DNA of 64,000 nucleotides from Variovorax paradoxus (GTDB lineage Bacteria; Pseudomonadota; Gammaproteobacteria; Burkholderiales; Burkholderiaceae_C), in contig NZ_CP102931.1 in the NCBI RefSeq assembly GCF_024734665.1, positions 124,001-188,000 on the forward strand, in the 5' to 3' direction. The notes under the pieces were generated by a model, which worked only from the letters and a program-made list of their open reading frames with translations, searched no databases and was not told where the DNA came from. The position numbers and the translations under genes were made by a program. This document shows, one piece after another, positions 1-7,932 of this stretch (position 1 is its first letter; each line of letters begins with the position of its first letter).

Positions 1-1
1 G

Positions 2-529
2 GTCGCGTCGCTGCGGCTCGCGCGCGGCTGCACGCTGTACCTGCCGTCGATCGAGGACGCGCGCAGCAACAAGGCCAATGCCGGCAACCTCACCGTGATG
101 TTGCCGACGGTGCATGCCACGCCCCGGTCCGTGCAGTCGCTGCGCAGCGGCGACGCCACCGGATGGACGCGCGGCGCGCTGCAGTCGACGAGCCGCTACG
201 GGTTCCAGACGGTGCTGGGCACACCGCCCGCGCGCGCCGGTGCCAGGCAGGTGACTGCGGACGTGGCCCTGCGCCTGGCCCACGCGTGGTCGGTCGATCT
301 GAACCTGGTCTCGCACGTCGTGCTCAAGGTGAACTACCGCCTGCCCGGCGGCGAGACAGTCTTGCGCCAGTACCACGGCATGGGCACGCGCACCAACTGG
401 GCCAGCGCCAACGGCGAGTTCATGTCGGTGCTGAATCTCGGCCTCGAAGAGGCGGTGCACAGCATGGCGAGCGATGCCGCCGCGCTCTGCGATGGCCTGC
501 CCTTGCCTGCGCCGGTGGTCGTGCCATGA
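2..529 (+). CDS. Hypothetical protein, 5' end outside the window
   Basis: An open frame enters from the left edge and ends at TGA 527-529, leaving 175 visible residues. No domain is recognised with confidence. The C-terminal half has a pattern typical of small envelope lipoproteins (alternating hydrophobic beta-like segments, then a Y-H-G-x-G-T-R-T-N-W-A motif followed by an amphipathic helix), but the N-terminus that would show a signal peptide is missing. Its stop overlaps the ATG of the next gene (ATGA), so the two are probably co-transcribed and translationally coupled. The function is unknown. Confidence 0.6.
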   Translation, partial: VASLRLARGCTLYLPSIEDARSNKANAGNLTVMLPTVHATPRSVQSLRSGDATGWTRGALQSTSRYGFQTVLGTPPARAGARQVTADVALRLAHAWSVDLNLVSHVVLKVNYRLPGGETVLRQYHGMGTRTNWASANGEFMSVLNLGLEEAVHSMASDAAALCDGLPLPAPVVVP

Positions 530-1113
530 AGAGCAGGCTGGAACTTCACCTGACCTGCGGTGTGCCGCACGAATCGCAGATTCCGTTATTCGTCGAGGTG
601 TGCGAACAGATCGGGCTGCGGCCGCTGCTGATCGACCATCACCACGACAACAGCGGCAAGCGAAACCAGCAGCTCTCGGCTACCGCCTGGTTGCGCGCCG
701 ATCTCGAAGAAGCCAAGGCCGAAGCGATGGCACTGGCGCAATGGCTGGCGCGGGCGGGCATGGCAGTGCTGGGCGTGAAGGTCGATGCGCCCGTGCAGGA
801 CGCCGAGCAGCTCGACTGCGCCGGCCAGTATTTCGAGTGGCGCGGCAAGCTGCGTCAGCAGCAGTGCGACATGTCTGCGCTGCAGCAGCTGTGCGAGGCG
901 CACGGCGCGCAGCTGTCTCGAGACAGCCTCCGTGAGGAAGCCTGCACATGCTTCGTGACGCTGCGCAGCTGCGAATCCCTGGAGGAATTCACATCGCGCG
1001 TATCGGCCGTGACCGGACAGCTCGAGCGCGACGGCTGGCCGGTGCTGAAGCAGGATTCGGAAATCTGCCTGCTCGACAGCCGCGAGTTGCCCCGCAACTG
1101 CAACTGCACCTAG
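526..1113 (+). CDS. Hypothetical protein, 195 aa
   Basis: The start ATG 526-528 overlaps the previous stop as ATGA. The protein has 195 residues, no signal peptide and no transmembrane segment, and is probably cytoplasmic. It has a His/Asp-rich patch near residues 37-42 (D-H-H-H-D) and several cysteines, including a C-N-C-T terminus, which could hint at metal binding, but this is speculation. I do not recognise the family. Its TAG stop overlaps the stop of the converging LysR gene within a shared CTAG. Confidence 0.65.
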   Translation: MKSRLELHLTCGVPHESQIPLFVEVCEQIGLRPLLIDHHHDNSGKRNQQLSATAWLRADLEEAKAEAMALAQWLARAGMAVLGVKVDAPVQDAEQLDCAGQYFEWRGKLRQQQCDMSALQQLCEAHGAQLSRDSLREEACTCFVTLRSCESLEEFTSRVSAVTGQLERDGWPVLKQDSEICLLDSRELPRNCNCT

Positions 1114-2000
1114 AGCCTGAGCCCGCTGAACTCCATCTTCATCCATTCGATGAACGCCCGCGTGCGCGCGGGCAGCAGCCGCGCATTGGGATAGATCACG
1201 CTTACCGGCCGAGGCGGCGGCTCGAAGTCTTCGAGCACCAGCTTCAGCCGACCCTGCGCCACGTGCGGCATCACCTGGTACGAGAAGAAGGTGCCGAAGC
1301 CCATGCCCGCTGCGCACGACTCGATGGCCGGCGCGAGGTGGTTGAACTCCAGGCGGTTGTTCGGCGTCACGCTGATCGTCTTGCCGCCTTCGTGGAACAG
1401 CCACTGCGCCGGTGCGTCGACGCGGCCTCGCACGCAGGGCGCGCCGTTCAGGTCGCGCGGATGCGTTGGCGTGCCGTGCCGCGCCAGGTAGTCGGGGCTC
1501 ACGGCCACCACGCGGCGGATGGTGCCCAGCGTTTGCGCCACCAGTGACGAATCTTCCAGCGGGCTGATGCGGATGCCGACGTCGATGCCCTCTTCGAGAA
1601 GACTCACGGTGCGGTCGTACAGCCGCACGCTGCAGCGCACCTTCTCGTAGCGCTGCATGAAGCGCACGATGGCGGGCGCCACGTACATGTGGCCGAAGAG
1701 CACCGGCGCGGTGATGGTGAGCTGGCCCGCCGGTTCACGCGCCTCGGCCTTCAGCGCAAGGTCGGCGGCGTCGGCCGCGAGCAGCACCTCGCGTGCGCTC
1801 GACAGGTAGTGGCGACCTTCCTCGGTGAGCGAAAGGCGACGCGTGGTGCGGTGGAACAGGCGCACGCCCAAGTGCGCTTCCAGCGCGGCGAGCGAGCGCA
1901 CCACCGCGGGCAGCGAGGTGCCGAGCGCCTCGGCGGCGCGGGTCAGGCTGCCCTGGTCGGCAATCTGCACGAAGGTCTGCATGGCCTTGAAACGATCCAT
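1110..2000 (-). CDS. LysR-family transcriptional regulator
   Basis: The protein has 296 residues. The N-terminal winged helix-turn-helix (about 1-60: M-D-R-F-K-A-M-Q-T-F, then S-L-T-R-A-A-E-A-L-G-T-S) is typical of LysR regulators, followed by a LysR-substrate effector domain from about 90 to 295. It is divergent from the glutathione S-transferase gene, the usual arrangement for a LysR regulator and its target. Upstream, a TTTAAT hexamer (2012-2007, minus strand) lies six bases before the ATG with no Shine-Dalgarno sequence, which suggests a leaderless message. The effector is unknown. Confidence 0.9.
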   Translation of the reverse strand: MDRFKAMQTFVQIADQGSLTRAAEALGTSLPAVVRSLAALEAHLGVRLFHRTTRRLSLTEEGRHYLSSAREVLLAADAADLALKAEAREPAGQLTITAPVLFGHMYVAPAIVRFMQRYEKVRCSVRLYDRTVSLLEEGIDVGIRISPLEDSSLVAQTLGTIRRVVAVSPDYLARHGTPTHPRDLNGAPCVRGRVDAPAQWLFHEGGKTISVTPNNRLEFNHLAPAIESCAAGMGFGTFFSYQVMPHVAQGRLKLVLEDFEPPPRPVSVIYPNARLLPARTRAFIEWMKMEFSGLRL

Positions 2001-2116
2001 CGGACGATTAAACCGGAAAACGCAGCAGTCAAATACAGAAAAGGCTATTCATTCATTCAATGCAAGAGAGAAGAATCCGGACATCGCACCAGCAATTGAA
2101 GAAAAGGAACGCCTCC

Positions 2117-2776
2117 ATGAACGCTGCAGCCGCCAATCGCCCCGCCCAGCCCATCAAGCTCTACGGCACCACGCTCTCTGGCCACGTGCATCGCGTGCGG
2201 CTGTTCCTCGCGATGCTCGGCCTGCCCTTCGAGAGCATCGAAATCGACATGCGCAAGCGCGACAACCGCGCGCCGGAGTTCCTGGCGCGCAACCCATTCG
2301 GCCAGGTGCCGGTGATCGAGGACGGCGACCTCACGCTGGCCGACTCCAACGCCATCCTGGTCTACCTCAACGAGCGCTATGCGCCCGACCCCGCGCGCTG
2401 GATGCCGCGCGACGCTGTCGGTGCGGCGCGTGTGCAGCGCTGGTTCTCGGTGGCGGCGGGGCCGCTGGCGTACGGCCCGGCGGCTGCGCGGATCATGGCG
2501 CTGTTCGGCCACACCACCGACCCGACGGAAACCGTCAAGCGCTCGCATGCGCTGCTCTCGGTGATGGAGATGCATCTGCAGAAGCAGCCCTTTCTCGCCG
2601 GCCCTGCCGCCACGCTGGCCGACATCGCGAACTACGCCTATGTGGCGCATGCGCCCGAAGGCAGTGTGGCGCTCGATGCCTACCCGAACGTGCGCGGCTG
2701 GCTCGAGCGCGTGGAAGCCTTGCCGGGCTTCGTACCAATGGTGCGCACGCCCATCGGGCTGGCGGCGGTCGCATGA
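2117..2776 (+). CDS. Glutathione S-transferase family protein
   Basis: A cytosolic GST-fold protein of 219 residues that probably conjugates or isomerises small electrophiles using glutathione. The N-terminal thioredoxin fold (about 13-90) contains the cis-proline stretch Q-V-P-V-I-E-D (63-69) and the glutathione-binding D-S-N (76-78). An all-helical C-terminal domain follows, with the N-capping segment L-A-D-I-A-N-Y-A-Y. Ser21 sits where many bacterial GSTs have Ser or Cys. The start at 2117 is preferred because AAGGA lies just upstream at 2104-2108; an upstream ATG at 2060 lacks this. It is divergent from the LysR gene and coupled by ATGA overlap to the next gene. Confidence 0.88.
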   Translation: MNAAAANRPAQPIKLYGTTLSGHVHRVRLFLAMLGLPFESIEIDMRKRDNRAPEFLARNPFGQVPVIEDGDLTLADSNAILVYLNERYAPDPARWMPRDAVGAARVQRWFSVAAGPLAYGPAAARIMALFGHTTDPTETVKRSHALLSVMEMHLQKQPFLAGPAATLADIANYAYVAHAPEGSVALDAYPNVRGWLERVEALPGFVPMVRTPIGLAAVA

Positions 2777-3765
2777 TCGCCGCGCCGTTCCACGCGGGCG
2801 AGCGGGCGTTGCAGGCCCTGGCGGGTTCGCGCGAGCAGATGGAGGTGGCTGGGCCTCGCGTCATTCGCGACTACATGCCTGACCAGCACCGCGAGTTCTT
2901 CGGGCTGCTGCCGTTCCTCGTGGTCGGCAGTCTCGACGCGGATATGCAGCCATGGGCCAGCGTGCTCGCGGCGCCCGCTGGCTTCGTGCATTCGCCAGAT
3001 GCCACGCATCTGCGCGTCGACGCGCTGCCCGCCGCAGGCGATCCGCTCGCCGGCCAGTTGAAGCAGGGCGCCACGCTGGGCCTGCTCGGCATCCAGCCGC
3101 ACACGCGTCGGCGCAACCGCATGAACGGAACGGTCGAGGCGCTCGATGACGCGGGCTTCATGGTTGCGGTGCAGCAGAGCTTCGGCAATTGCCCGCGCTA
3201 CATCCAGGCGCGCGAACCGGTGTTCGTTGCGCCGCGTGCCGATGCGCCGCCGCAGGCGCAATGGCTCGACAAGCTCGACCTGGCGGCGCACCGTCTTATC
3301 GGCAGTGCCGACACGCTGTTCATCGCCACCGCTTATCCGAACGAGGCGGCGGCGGGTGACGAGGCCGATGCGAGTTCGCACGGCGTCGATGTGTCGCACC
3401 GCGGCGGTCGCCCGGGCTTCGTGCGCATCGACGGTGATGACGTGCTCACCGTGCCGGACTTCAACGGCAACCGCTTCTTCAACACGCTCGGCAACCTGGC
3501 GGCGCATCCGCGCGCGGGGCTGCTGTTCGTCGACTTCGACAGCGGCGATCTGCTGCATGTGGCAGTCACGGCCGAGATCATTTGGGATGGGCCTGAGGTT
3601 GCCGAGTTCGAAGGCGCGGAGCGGCTGATGCGCTTCCATGTCACGCATGCGCTGCGCCGTCCGGGAGTATTGCCGCTGCGATGGGGCGATGCGCAACTGT
3701 CGCCCCACCTGGCGGGCACGGGTCAGTGGAACACAGGGATGCGCCCGTTGACCGACGGCCGGTAG
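2773..3765 (+). CDS. Pyridoxamine 5'-phosphate oxidase-fold (FMN-binding) protein
   Basis: The protein has 330 residues and starts with an ATG overlapping the GST stop. It has the split-barrel, flavin-binding pattern of the PPOX superfamily: two related halves, with F-L-V-V-G-S-L-D-A-D-x-Q-P-W-A-S near residue 50 and P-D-F-N-G-N-R-F-F-N-T-L-G-N-L near residues 230-245. Larger two-barrel PPOX-like proteins of this length are often found beside GST or ferredoxin-reductase genes. The substrate is unknown; co-expression with the GST suggests a shared detoxification or redox role. Its 3' end overlaps the converging P450 gene by 43 bp. Confidence 0.75.
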   Translation: MIAAPFHAGERALQALAGSREQMEVAGPRVIRDYMPDQHREFFGLLPFLVVGSLDADMQPWASVLAAPAGFVHSPDATHLRVDALPAAGDPLAGQLKQGATLGLLGIQPHTRRRNRMNGTVEALDDAGFMVAVQQSFGNCPRYIQAREPVFVAPRADAPPQAQWLDKLDLAAHRLIGSADTLFIATAYPNEAAAGDEADASSHGVDVSHRGGRPGFVRIDGDDVLTVPDFNGNRFFNTLGNLAAHPRAGLLFVDFDSGDLLHVAVTAEIIWDGPEVAEFEGAERLMRFHVTHALRRPGVLPLRWGDAQLSPHLAGTGQWNTGMRPLTDGR

Positions 3766-4901
3766 CTCCAGCCGCGCAGGTGTTGCGCATCGAGGTCGGG
3801 CGCGCGGCGCAGCAGGGCATCGAGGCTGGCCGCCGCCAGCGTGCACGCCAAGGCCTGGCCGGGACATGCATGCATGCCGTGGCCGAAGCCGAGCATGCGG
3901 CGCCTTGCGCGCACGGGCATGAAGCTGTCGGGATCGGGGTTGAACGCAGGATCGCGATTTGCCGAGGCCAGCAGCACCAGCACCGCATCGCCTGCGGCCA
4001 GCGGCGTGCCGGCGATGGTGACGGCTTCGGCGGCAAAGCGCCGCGTGTTGTGCACCGATGGGTCATGCCGCGCGGTTTCTTCGACGATGGCCTGCAGGCC
4101 ATCGCGTGTACGAGTCGACACGCGCAGCGAAGGCTCGCGCATCAGCGCTATCAGGCTGTTGCCGACCAGGCCCGCCGTGGCATCGCAGGTCTGCGACAGC
4201 AGGCCGGCGACGTTTGCCAGCAGCGAGCGCGACAGCGTTGCATCGCCCGCACTTTCGGCGAGCACGGCCGCGAGCAGCGTGCCGTGCCGTGGCGGCTCGC
4301 CTGCCACCAGAACTTCAAAGCGCGTCATCAACTCGCCCGCGGCGGCGCTCGCACGCTGCAACTGCTCGGGCGTGGACAACGGCGACAGGCAGGCCACGAA
4401 GTCGCGCATCCACCGGTCCACCTGCGGCAGCGCGTCGTCGGCAAAACCGAGCAGGTGTGCCACGGCCTGCACAGGCATCGAGAACAGCGTGTCGGACAGA
4501 GGTTGCTGCTGCGGCACACGCAGCGCCACCTGCAGGGCCGCCGCATGCACCGCGTTCAGGTCGAGTCCGGCCAGTGCTCGTTGCAGAGTGGGCCGATGCG
4601 CCTGATGTGCCACGCCGTCGTTCATGCGCACCAGATGGCCGAACACTTCGCCGGCCGCGCTGCCCACGATGGCGCGCGGCACCGGCTCGGCGGGCGGCCG
4701 CACGCGCAACGCGCCGTGCGCGAGCAGCACCTCTTCGACTACGTCAGCGCGGCTCGCGATCCAGAGGCGCAGCTTCTCGTTCCACGCGAGCGGCGGCCCG
4801 TCGCGCAGTGCGGCGTAGTACGGATAGGGATCGGCATGCGTGACGGCAGCGACCGGGTCGGCGGGCATGTCGGCGAGGGTGGCACTGTGGCTTGAGTTCA
4901 T
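3723..4901 (-). CDS. Cytochrome P450
   Basis: A soluble bacterial P450 of 392 residues. The haem-thiolate loop F-G-H-G-M-H-A-C-P-G near the C-terminus carries the axial cysteine, and the K-helix E-T-A-R supplies the E-x-x-R pair. The I-helix reads S-Q-T-C-D-A-T, a departure from the usual A-G-x-D/E-T, so oxygen activation may be atypical. The start at 4901 (M-N-S-S-H-S) is preferred over an upstream in-frame ATG because it leaves the divergent operator region free. No ferredoxin partner is adjacent. It is divergent from an ArsR-type regulator with a 24-bp inverted repeat between them, which suggests direct control. The substrate is unknown. Confidence 0.9.
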   Translation of the reverse strand: MNSSHSATLADMPADPVAAVTHADPYPYYAALRDGPPLAWNEKLRLWIASRADVVEEVLLAHGALRVRPPAEPVPRAIVGSAAGEVFGHLVRMNDGVAHQAHRPTLQRALAGLDLNAVHAAALQVALRVPQQQPLSDTLFSMPVQAVAHLLGFADDALPQVDRWMRDFVACLSPLSTPEQLQRASAAAGELMTRFEVLVAGEPPRHGTLLAAVLAESAGDATLSRSLLANVAGLLSQTCDATAGLVGNSLIALMREPSLRVSTRTRDGLQAIVEETARHDPSVHNTRRFAAEAVTIAGTPLAAGDAVLVLLASANRDPAFNPDPDSFMPVRARRRMLGFGHGMHACPGQALACTLAAASLDALLRRAPDLDAQHLRGWSYRPSVNGRIPVFH

Positions 4902-4930
4902 GGCCGCAGTGTGCGATCGAAGCCGCCGCC

Positions 4931-4954
4931 ACACTTCGTCCGCGAACGAAGTGT
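4931..4954. promoter_or_regulatory. Perfect 9-bp inverted repeat, probable operator for the ArsR-type regulator
   Basis: The arms ACACTTCGT (4931-4939) and ACGAAGTGT (4946-4954) are perfect reverse complements around the six-base spacer CCGCGA. The site lies almost midway between the P450 start (4901) and the regulator start (4984), as expected for a dimer-binding site that controls both divergent promoters. The arms and position are seen in the sequence; the binding partner is inferred. Confidence 0.65.
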
Positions 4955-4983
4955 CGGATGCTCCGCCGTCTTACGATGAGCGC

Positions 4984-5676
4984 ATGGACACCACCGCTTC
5001 ATCCGCCGATTTCCAACTGGCCCGCCTGGCCGGCGCCATCGCCGAACCGGCGCGCGCCCGCATGCTGAGTTGCCTGATGGACGGCCACGCGCGCACTGCC
5101 ACCGAGCTCGCCACCGTCGCCGAGGTGGCCGCCTCGACCGCCAGCGCGCACCTCGCGCGCCTGAAGGACGAACGGCTGGTCGACCTGCTGGTGCAAGGCA
5201 AGCACCGCTACTTTCGCCTCGCCAACGACGACGTCGCCGCCGCGCTCGAAAGCCTGATGGTGGTGGCCGGCGCGCCGCGCACGCCCGAGTTCAAGCCGAA
5301 CACGCCGAGCCGCCTGCGCAGCGCGCGCACCTGCTACGACCACATGGCGGGCACGGCCGGCGTCGCGCTGCACGACCGGCTGCATGCGCAGGGCTGGCTC
5401 AGTGGCCTGCAGAGCGGCTCGTACGAACTCACGTCCGAAGGCGCGATCGCGCTGGAGAGCCTGGGCGTCGAGGTCGATGCGGTGCGCCGCTCGCGCCGCC
5501 GGTTCGCCTGTGCCTGCCTCGACTGGAGCGAGCGCCGCCCGCACCTGGGTGGCGCGCTGGGCGCCGCATGGTTGCAGCTGTCGCTGCGCCGCGGATGGGT
5601 GCGGCAGGAGCTCGATGGGCGGGCGCTCACGCTCACGCCGAAGGCGCAGCGCGAAATGCCGGAACTCTTCGCGTGA
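4984..5676 (+). CDS. ArsR-family winged-helix transcriptional regulator
   Basis: The protein has 230 residues. The N-terminal winged helix (about 8-90) has the typical ArsR pattern A-E-P-A-R-A-R-M-L, then A-S-T-A-S-A-H-L-A-R-L-K as recognition helix. The C-terminal half contains A-C-A-C-L-D-W-S-E-R-R-P-H-L, a conserved block of a longer ArsR subfamily that may form a ligand or metal site. The start is ATG 4984. A TACGAT hexamer at 4972-4977 lies six bases upstream and no ribosome-binding site is seen, so the message may be leaderless. The inverted repeat at 4931-4954 is the obvious candidate operator for it and the divergent P450. Confidence 0.87.
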   Translation: MDTTASSADFQLARLAGAIAEPARARMLSCLMDGHARTATELATVAEVAASTASAHLARLKDERLVDLLVQGKHRYFRLANDDVAAALESLMVVAGAPRTPEFKPNTPSRLRSARTCYDHMAGTAGVALHDRLHAQGWLSGLQSGSYELTSEGAIALESLGVEVDAVRRSRRRFACACLDWSERRPHLGGALGAAWLQLSLRRGWVRQELDGRALTLTPKAQREMPELFA

Positions 5677-5688
5677 AGTGCCGAAGGA

Positions 5689-6696
5689 TCAGGCCTTCAG
5701 CTTGAGCAGGTAGATCAGCGGCCCGGCCATTGCCGTATCGAGATCGAGGAAGCTCTCGAAGTCCTTGCCCGCCATCCAGTACGCGTCCCAGTTGTTGCGC
5801 TTGATGGTCTTTTGCCAGACATCGGCCATGGTGGCGCGGCGCACGGCTTCGAGCAGCACGGCCTTGCGCTCGGCCGGCACCTTCTTGCCGGTGAGCACGC
5901 CGCGCCAGTTGGCGAGGTCGGCGTCCACGCCCTGTTCGCGCACCGATGGAATGCCCTGGAACGGGCGCTTGGCCGAAACCCCGATGGCGCGCAGCTTGCC
6001 GCTGGCCAGGTGATCGCTGAATTCGCTGTAGCCCGAGATGCCGGCGGCTGCCTTGCCCGTTTCGAGCGCCTCGACCACCTGTGCGCCGCCGGGGTGCGGC
6101 AGGTAGACCAGCGCCCCCGCGTTGCCGGCCACGCGGGCCAGCATGCCGGCATACATGTGGTCCACGCCGCCGGCCGAGCCGCCGGCGATGACCGTCTTTG
6201 CAGCATCCGCGCGCAGTTGCGCGATCAGGTCCTTGGGAGTCTTGATGGGCGAATCGGCCTTTACCGCCACCACTTCGTAGTCGCTGGTGAGCCGTGCCAC
6301 CGGCGCGACCTGCGCCATCGTGACTGCGGGCTTCTGCAGCGCCACAGCGCCGACCATGACCATGCCGCTCATCAACAGGGTGTCGGGGTCGGCATCGTAT
6401 TTCTCGACGTACTTCGCCAGGCCGATGGTGCCGCCCTTGCCGCCGATGTTCTCGTAGCTGATGTCGCCCACCGCGCCCGAGGCGATCATCGCGGCGCCGA
6501 GCGCGCGGCCGGTCTGGTCCCAGCCGCCGCCTTCGTTGGCGGGAATGACGATGCGCAGCTTGGTAGCGAGCTGCGGTTCGGCCGCGCTGGCCATCGTGGG
6601 CCATAGCGCTGCGGGCATTGCGCCCGCGGCAGCTGTCGATGCGATCCATGCCGCAAGGCTGCGGCGAGAGAGGCCGGTCGGCACGAAATGCGACAT
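5689..6696 (-). CDS. Tripartite tricarboxylate transporter (Bug-family) substrate-binding protein, copy 1
   Basis: A periplasmic solute-binding protein of 335 residues. A signal sequence with the twin-arginine-like S-R-R-S-L-A-A-W runs to about residue 38. The mature protein starts L-R-I-V-I-P-A-N-E-G-G-G-W-D-Q-T-G-R, the Bug-family opening. Bug proteins bind carboxylates for TctAB-type carriers; no tctA or tctB lies nearby, so this is an orphan receptor of the kind abundant in Burkholderiales. It is a close paralogue of the next gene upstream (6797-7807), and the similarity extends into the 5' flank. The start at 6696 is chosen because GGAAAC precedes it. The ligand is unknown. Confidence 0.9.
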   Translation of the reverse strand: MSHFVPTGLSRRSLAAWIASTAAAGAMPAALWPTMASAAEPQLATKLRIVIPANEGGGWDQTGRALGAAMIASGAVGDISYENIGGKGGTIGLAKYVEKYDADPDTLLMSGMVMVGAVALQKPAVTMAQVAPVARLTSDYEVVAVKADSPIKTPKDLIAQLRADAAKTVIAGGSAGGVDHMYAGMLARVAGNAGALVYLPHPGGAQVVEALETGKAAAGISGYSEFSDHLASGKLRAIGVSAKRPFQGIPSVREQGVDADLANWRGVLTGKKVPAERKAVLLEAVRRATMADVWQKTIKRNNWDAYWMAGKDFESFLDLDTAMAGPLIYLLKLKA

Positions 6697-6723
6697 TTTG
6701 TTTCCAGTTCCCTGTAAAAGTAA

Positions 6724-6737
6724 CCGGATGATGTCCG
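6724..6737. promoter_or_regulatory. CCGGATGATGTCCG element upstream of Bug copy 1
   Basis: A 14-bp element with CGGA/TCCG half-sites around TGATG lies 28-41 bp upstream of the copy 1 start. The identical element recurs at the same relative place upstream of copy 2 (7834-7847), and a following CAATCCC is also shared. This conservation in otherwise diverged non-coding DNA points to a regulator or promoter element, or simply to recent duplication. Confidence 0.4.
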
Positions 6738-6796
6738 AAAAACGTGTCAATCCCTTGCCTTTGCGGCCTAGGGAAAACCCGCGGGAACGAGCGCTC

Positions 6797-7807
6797 TCAG
6801 GCTTTCAGCTTGAGCAGATAGATCAGCGGGCCGGCCATTGCGGTGTCGGTTTCGAGGAAATTCTCGAAGTCCTTGCCCTCCATCCAGAAGGGGTCCCAGT
6901 TGTTCTGTTTGATGGCTTTTTGCCACACATCGGTGGCGGTGGCACGCCGCACCACCGTCAGCAGCGCCGCCTTGCGGTACGGCGGCACCTTGCGGCCGGT
7001 GAGCACGCCGCGCCAGTTGGCAAGGTCGGCTTCCACGCCCTGCTCGCGCACCGAGGCGATGCCCTGGAATGGCCGCTTCGACGACACGCCGATGGCGCGC
7101 AGCTTGCCGCTGGCCAGGCCCTCGCTGAATTCGCTGTAGCCGGAGATGCCGGCCGCGGCCTTGCCGGTTGCCAGCGCCTCGACCACTTCCGCGCCGCCGG
7201 GGTGCGCCTGGTAGACCAGCGACTGCGAAGCGTCGGCCACGCGCGCCAGCATGCCGGCGTACATGTGATCCACGCCTCCAGCGGAGCCGCCCGCGATGAC
7301 GGTGTTGGCCGCATCGGCGCGCAGCTGAGCGATCAGGTCCTTCGGCGTCTTGATGGGCGAATCGGCCTTCACCGCCACCACTTCGTAGTCGCTGGTGAGG
7401 CGGGCGATCGGCGCCATGTTGGCCATCGTGACGGCGGGCTTCTGCAGCGCGACCGCGCCGACCATGACCATGCCGCTCATCAGCAGGGTGTCGGGGTCGG
7501 CATCGTATTTCTCGACGTACTTCGCCAGGCCGATGGTTCCGCCCTTGCCGCCGATGTTCTCGTACACCACGCTACCGACCGCGCCTGACGCCAGCATCGC
7601 GGCGCCGAGCGCGCGCCCGGTCTGGTCCCAGCCGCCGCCTTCGTTGGCGGGAATCACGATGCGCAGCTTGCTGCTCACAGGTGCATCGGCGGCGTGGGCA
7701 GCGCGAGGCCACAGTGCGGCATGTCCCCCGCCTGCTGCTGCGGCCGAGGCCGCGATCCATGCAGAGAAGCTGCGGCGGGAGAGGGGAACGGAACGCGACT
7801 GGGTCAT
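6797..7807 (-). CDS. Tripartite tricarboxylate transporter (Bug-family) substrate-binding protein, copy 2
   Basis: A periplasmic binding protein of 336 residues with the signal sequence L-S-R-R-S-F-S-A-W-I-A-A (twin-arginine-like), then an alanine-rich hydrophobic stretch. By eye most of the mature sequence is identical to the downstream copy 1, including Y-E-N-I-G-G-K-G-G-T-I-G-L-A-K-Y, the P-D-T-L-L-M-S-G-M-V-M region and the C-terminal A-G-P-L-I-Y-L-L-K-L-K-A. Differences cluster in the signal peptide and at scattered surface positions. This looks like a tandem gene duplication. The start is ATG 7807, preceded by GGAAAG. The ligand is unknown, probably an organic acid. Confidence 0.9.
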   Translation of the reverse strand: MTQSRSVPLSRRSFSAWIAASAAAAGGGHAALWPRAAHAADAPVSSKLRIVIPANEGGGWDQTGRALGAAMLASGAVGSVVYENIGGKGGTIGLAKYVEKYDADPDTLLMSGMVMVGAVALQKPAVTMANMAPIARLTSDYEVVAVKADSPIKTPKDLIAQLRADAANTVIAGGSAGGVDHMYAGMLARVADASQSLVYQAHPGGAEVVEALATGKAAAGISGYSEFSEGLASGKLRAIGVSSKRPFQGIASVREQGVEADLANWRGVLTGRKVPPYRKAALLTVVRRATATDVWQKAIKQNNWDPFWMEGKDFENFLETDTAMAGPLIYLLKLKA

Positions 7808-7833
7808 CTTCTTTCCGGTTGCTGTGGGGTAAA

Positions 7834-7847
7834 CCGGATGATGTCCG
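7834..7847. promoter_or_regulatory. CCGGATGATGTCCG element upstream of Bug copy 2
   Basis: Identical to the 14-bp element at 6724-6737 and placed 27-40 bp upstream of the copy 2 start. See that entry for interpretation. Confidence 0.4.
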
Positions 7848-7932
7848 CGAAACGGCGCAATCCCGCGCGGTGGCGGGCAGGACAAACCCTGAGGGCCCGA
7901 CCTCTGCCGGGGCCCTCCAGAAGCCCTTCTTC

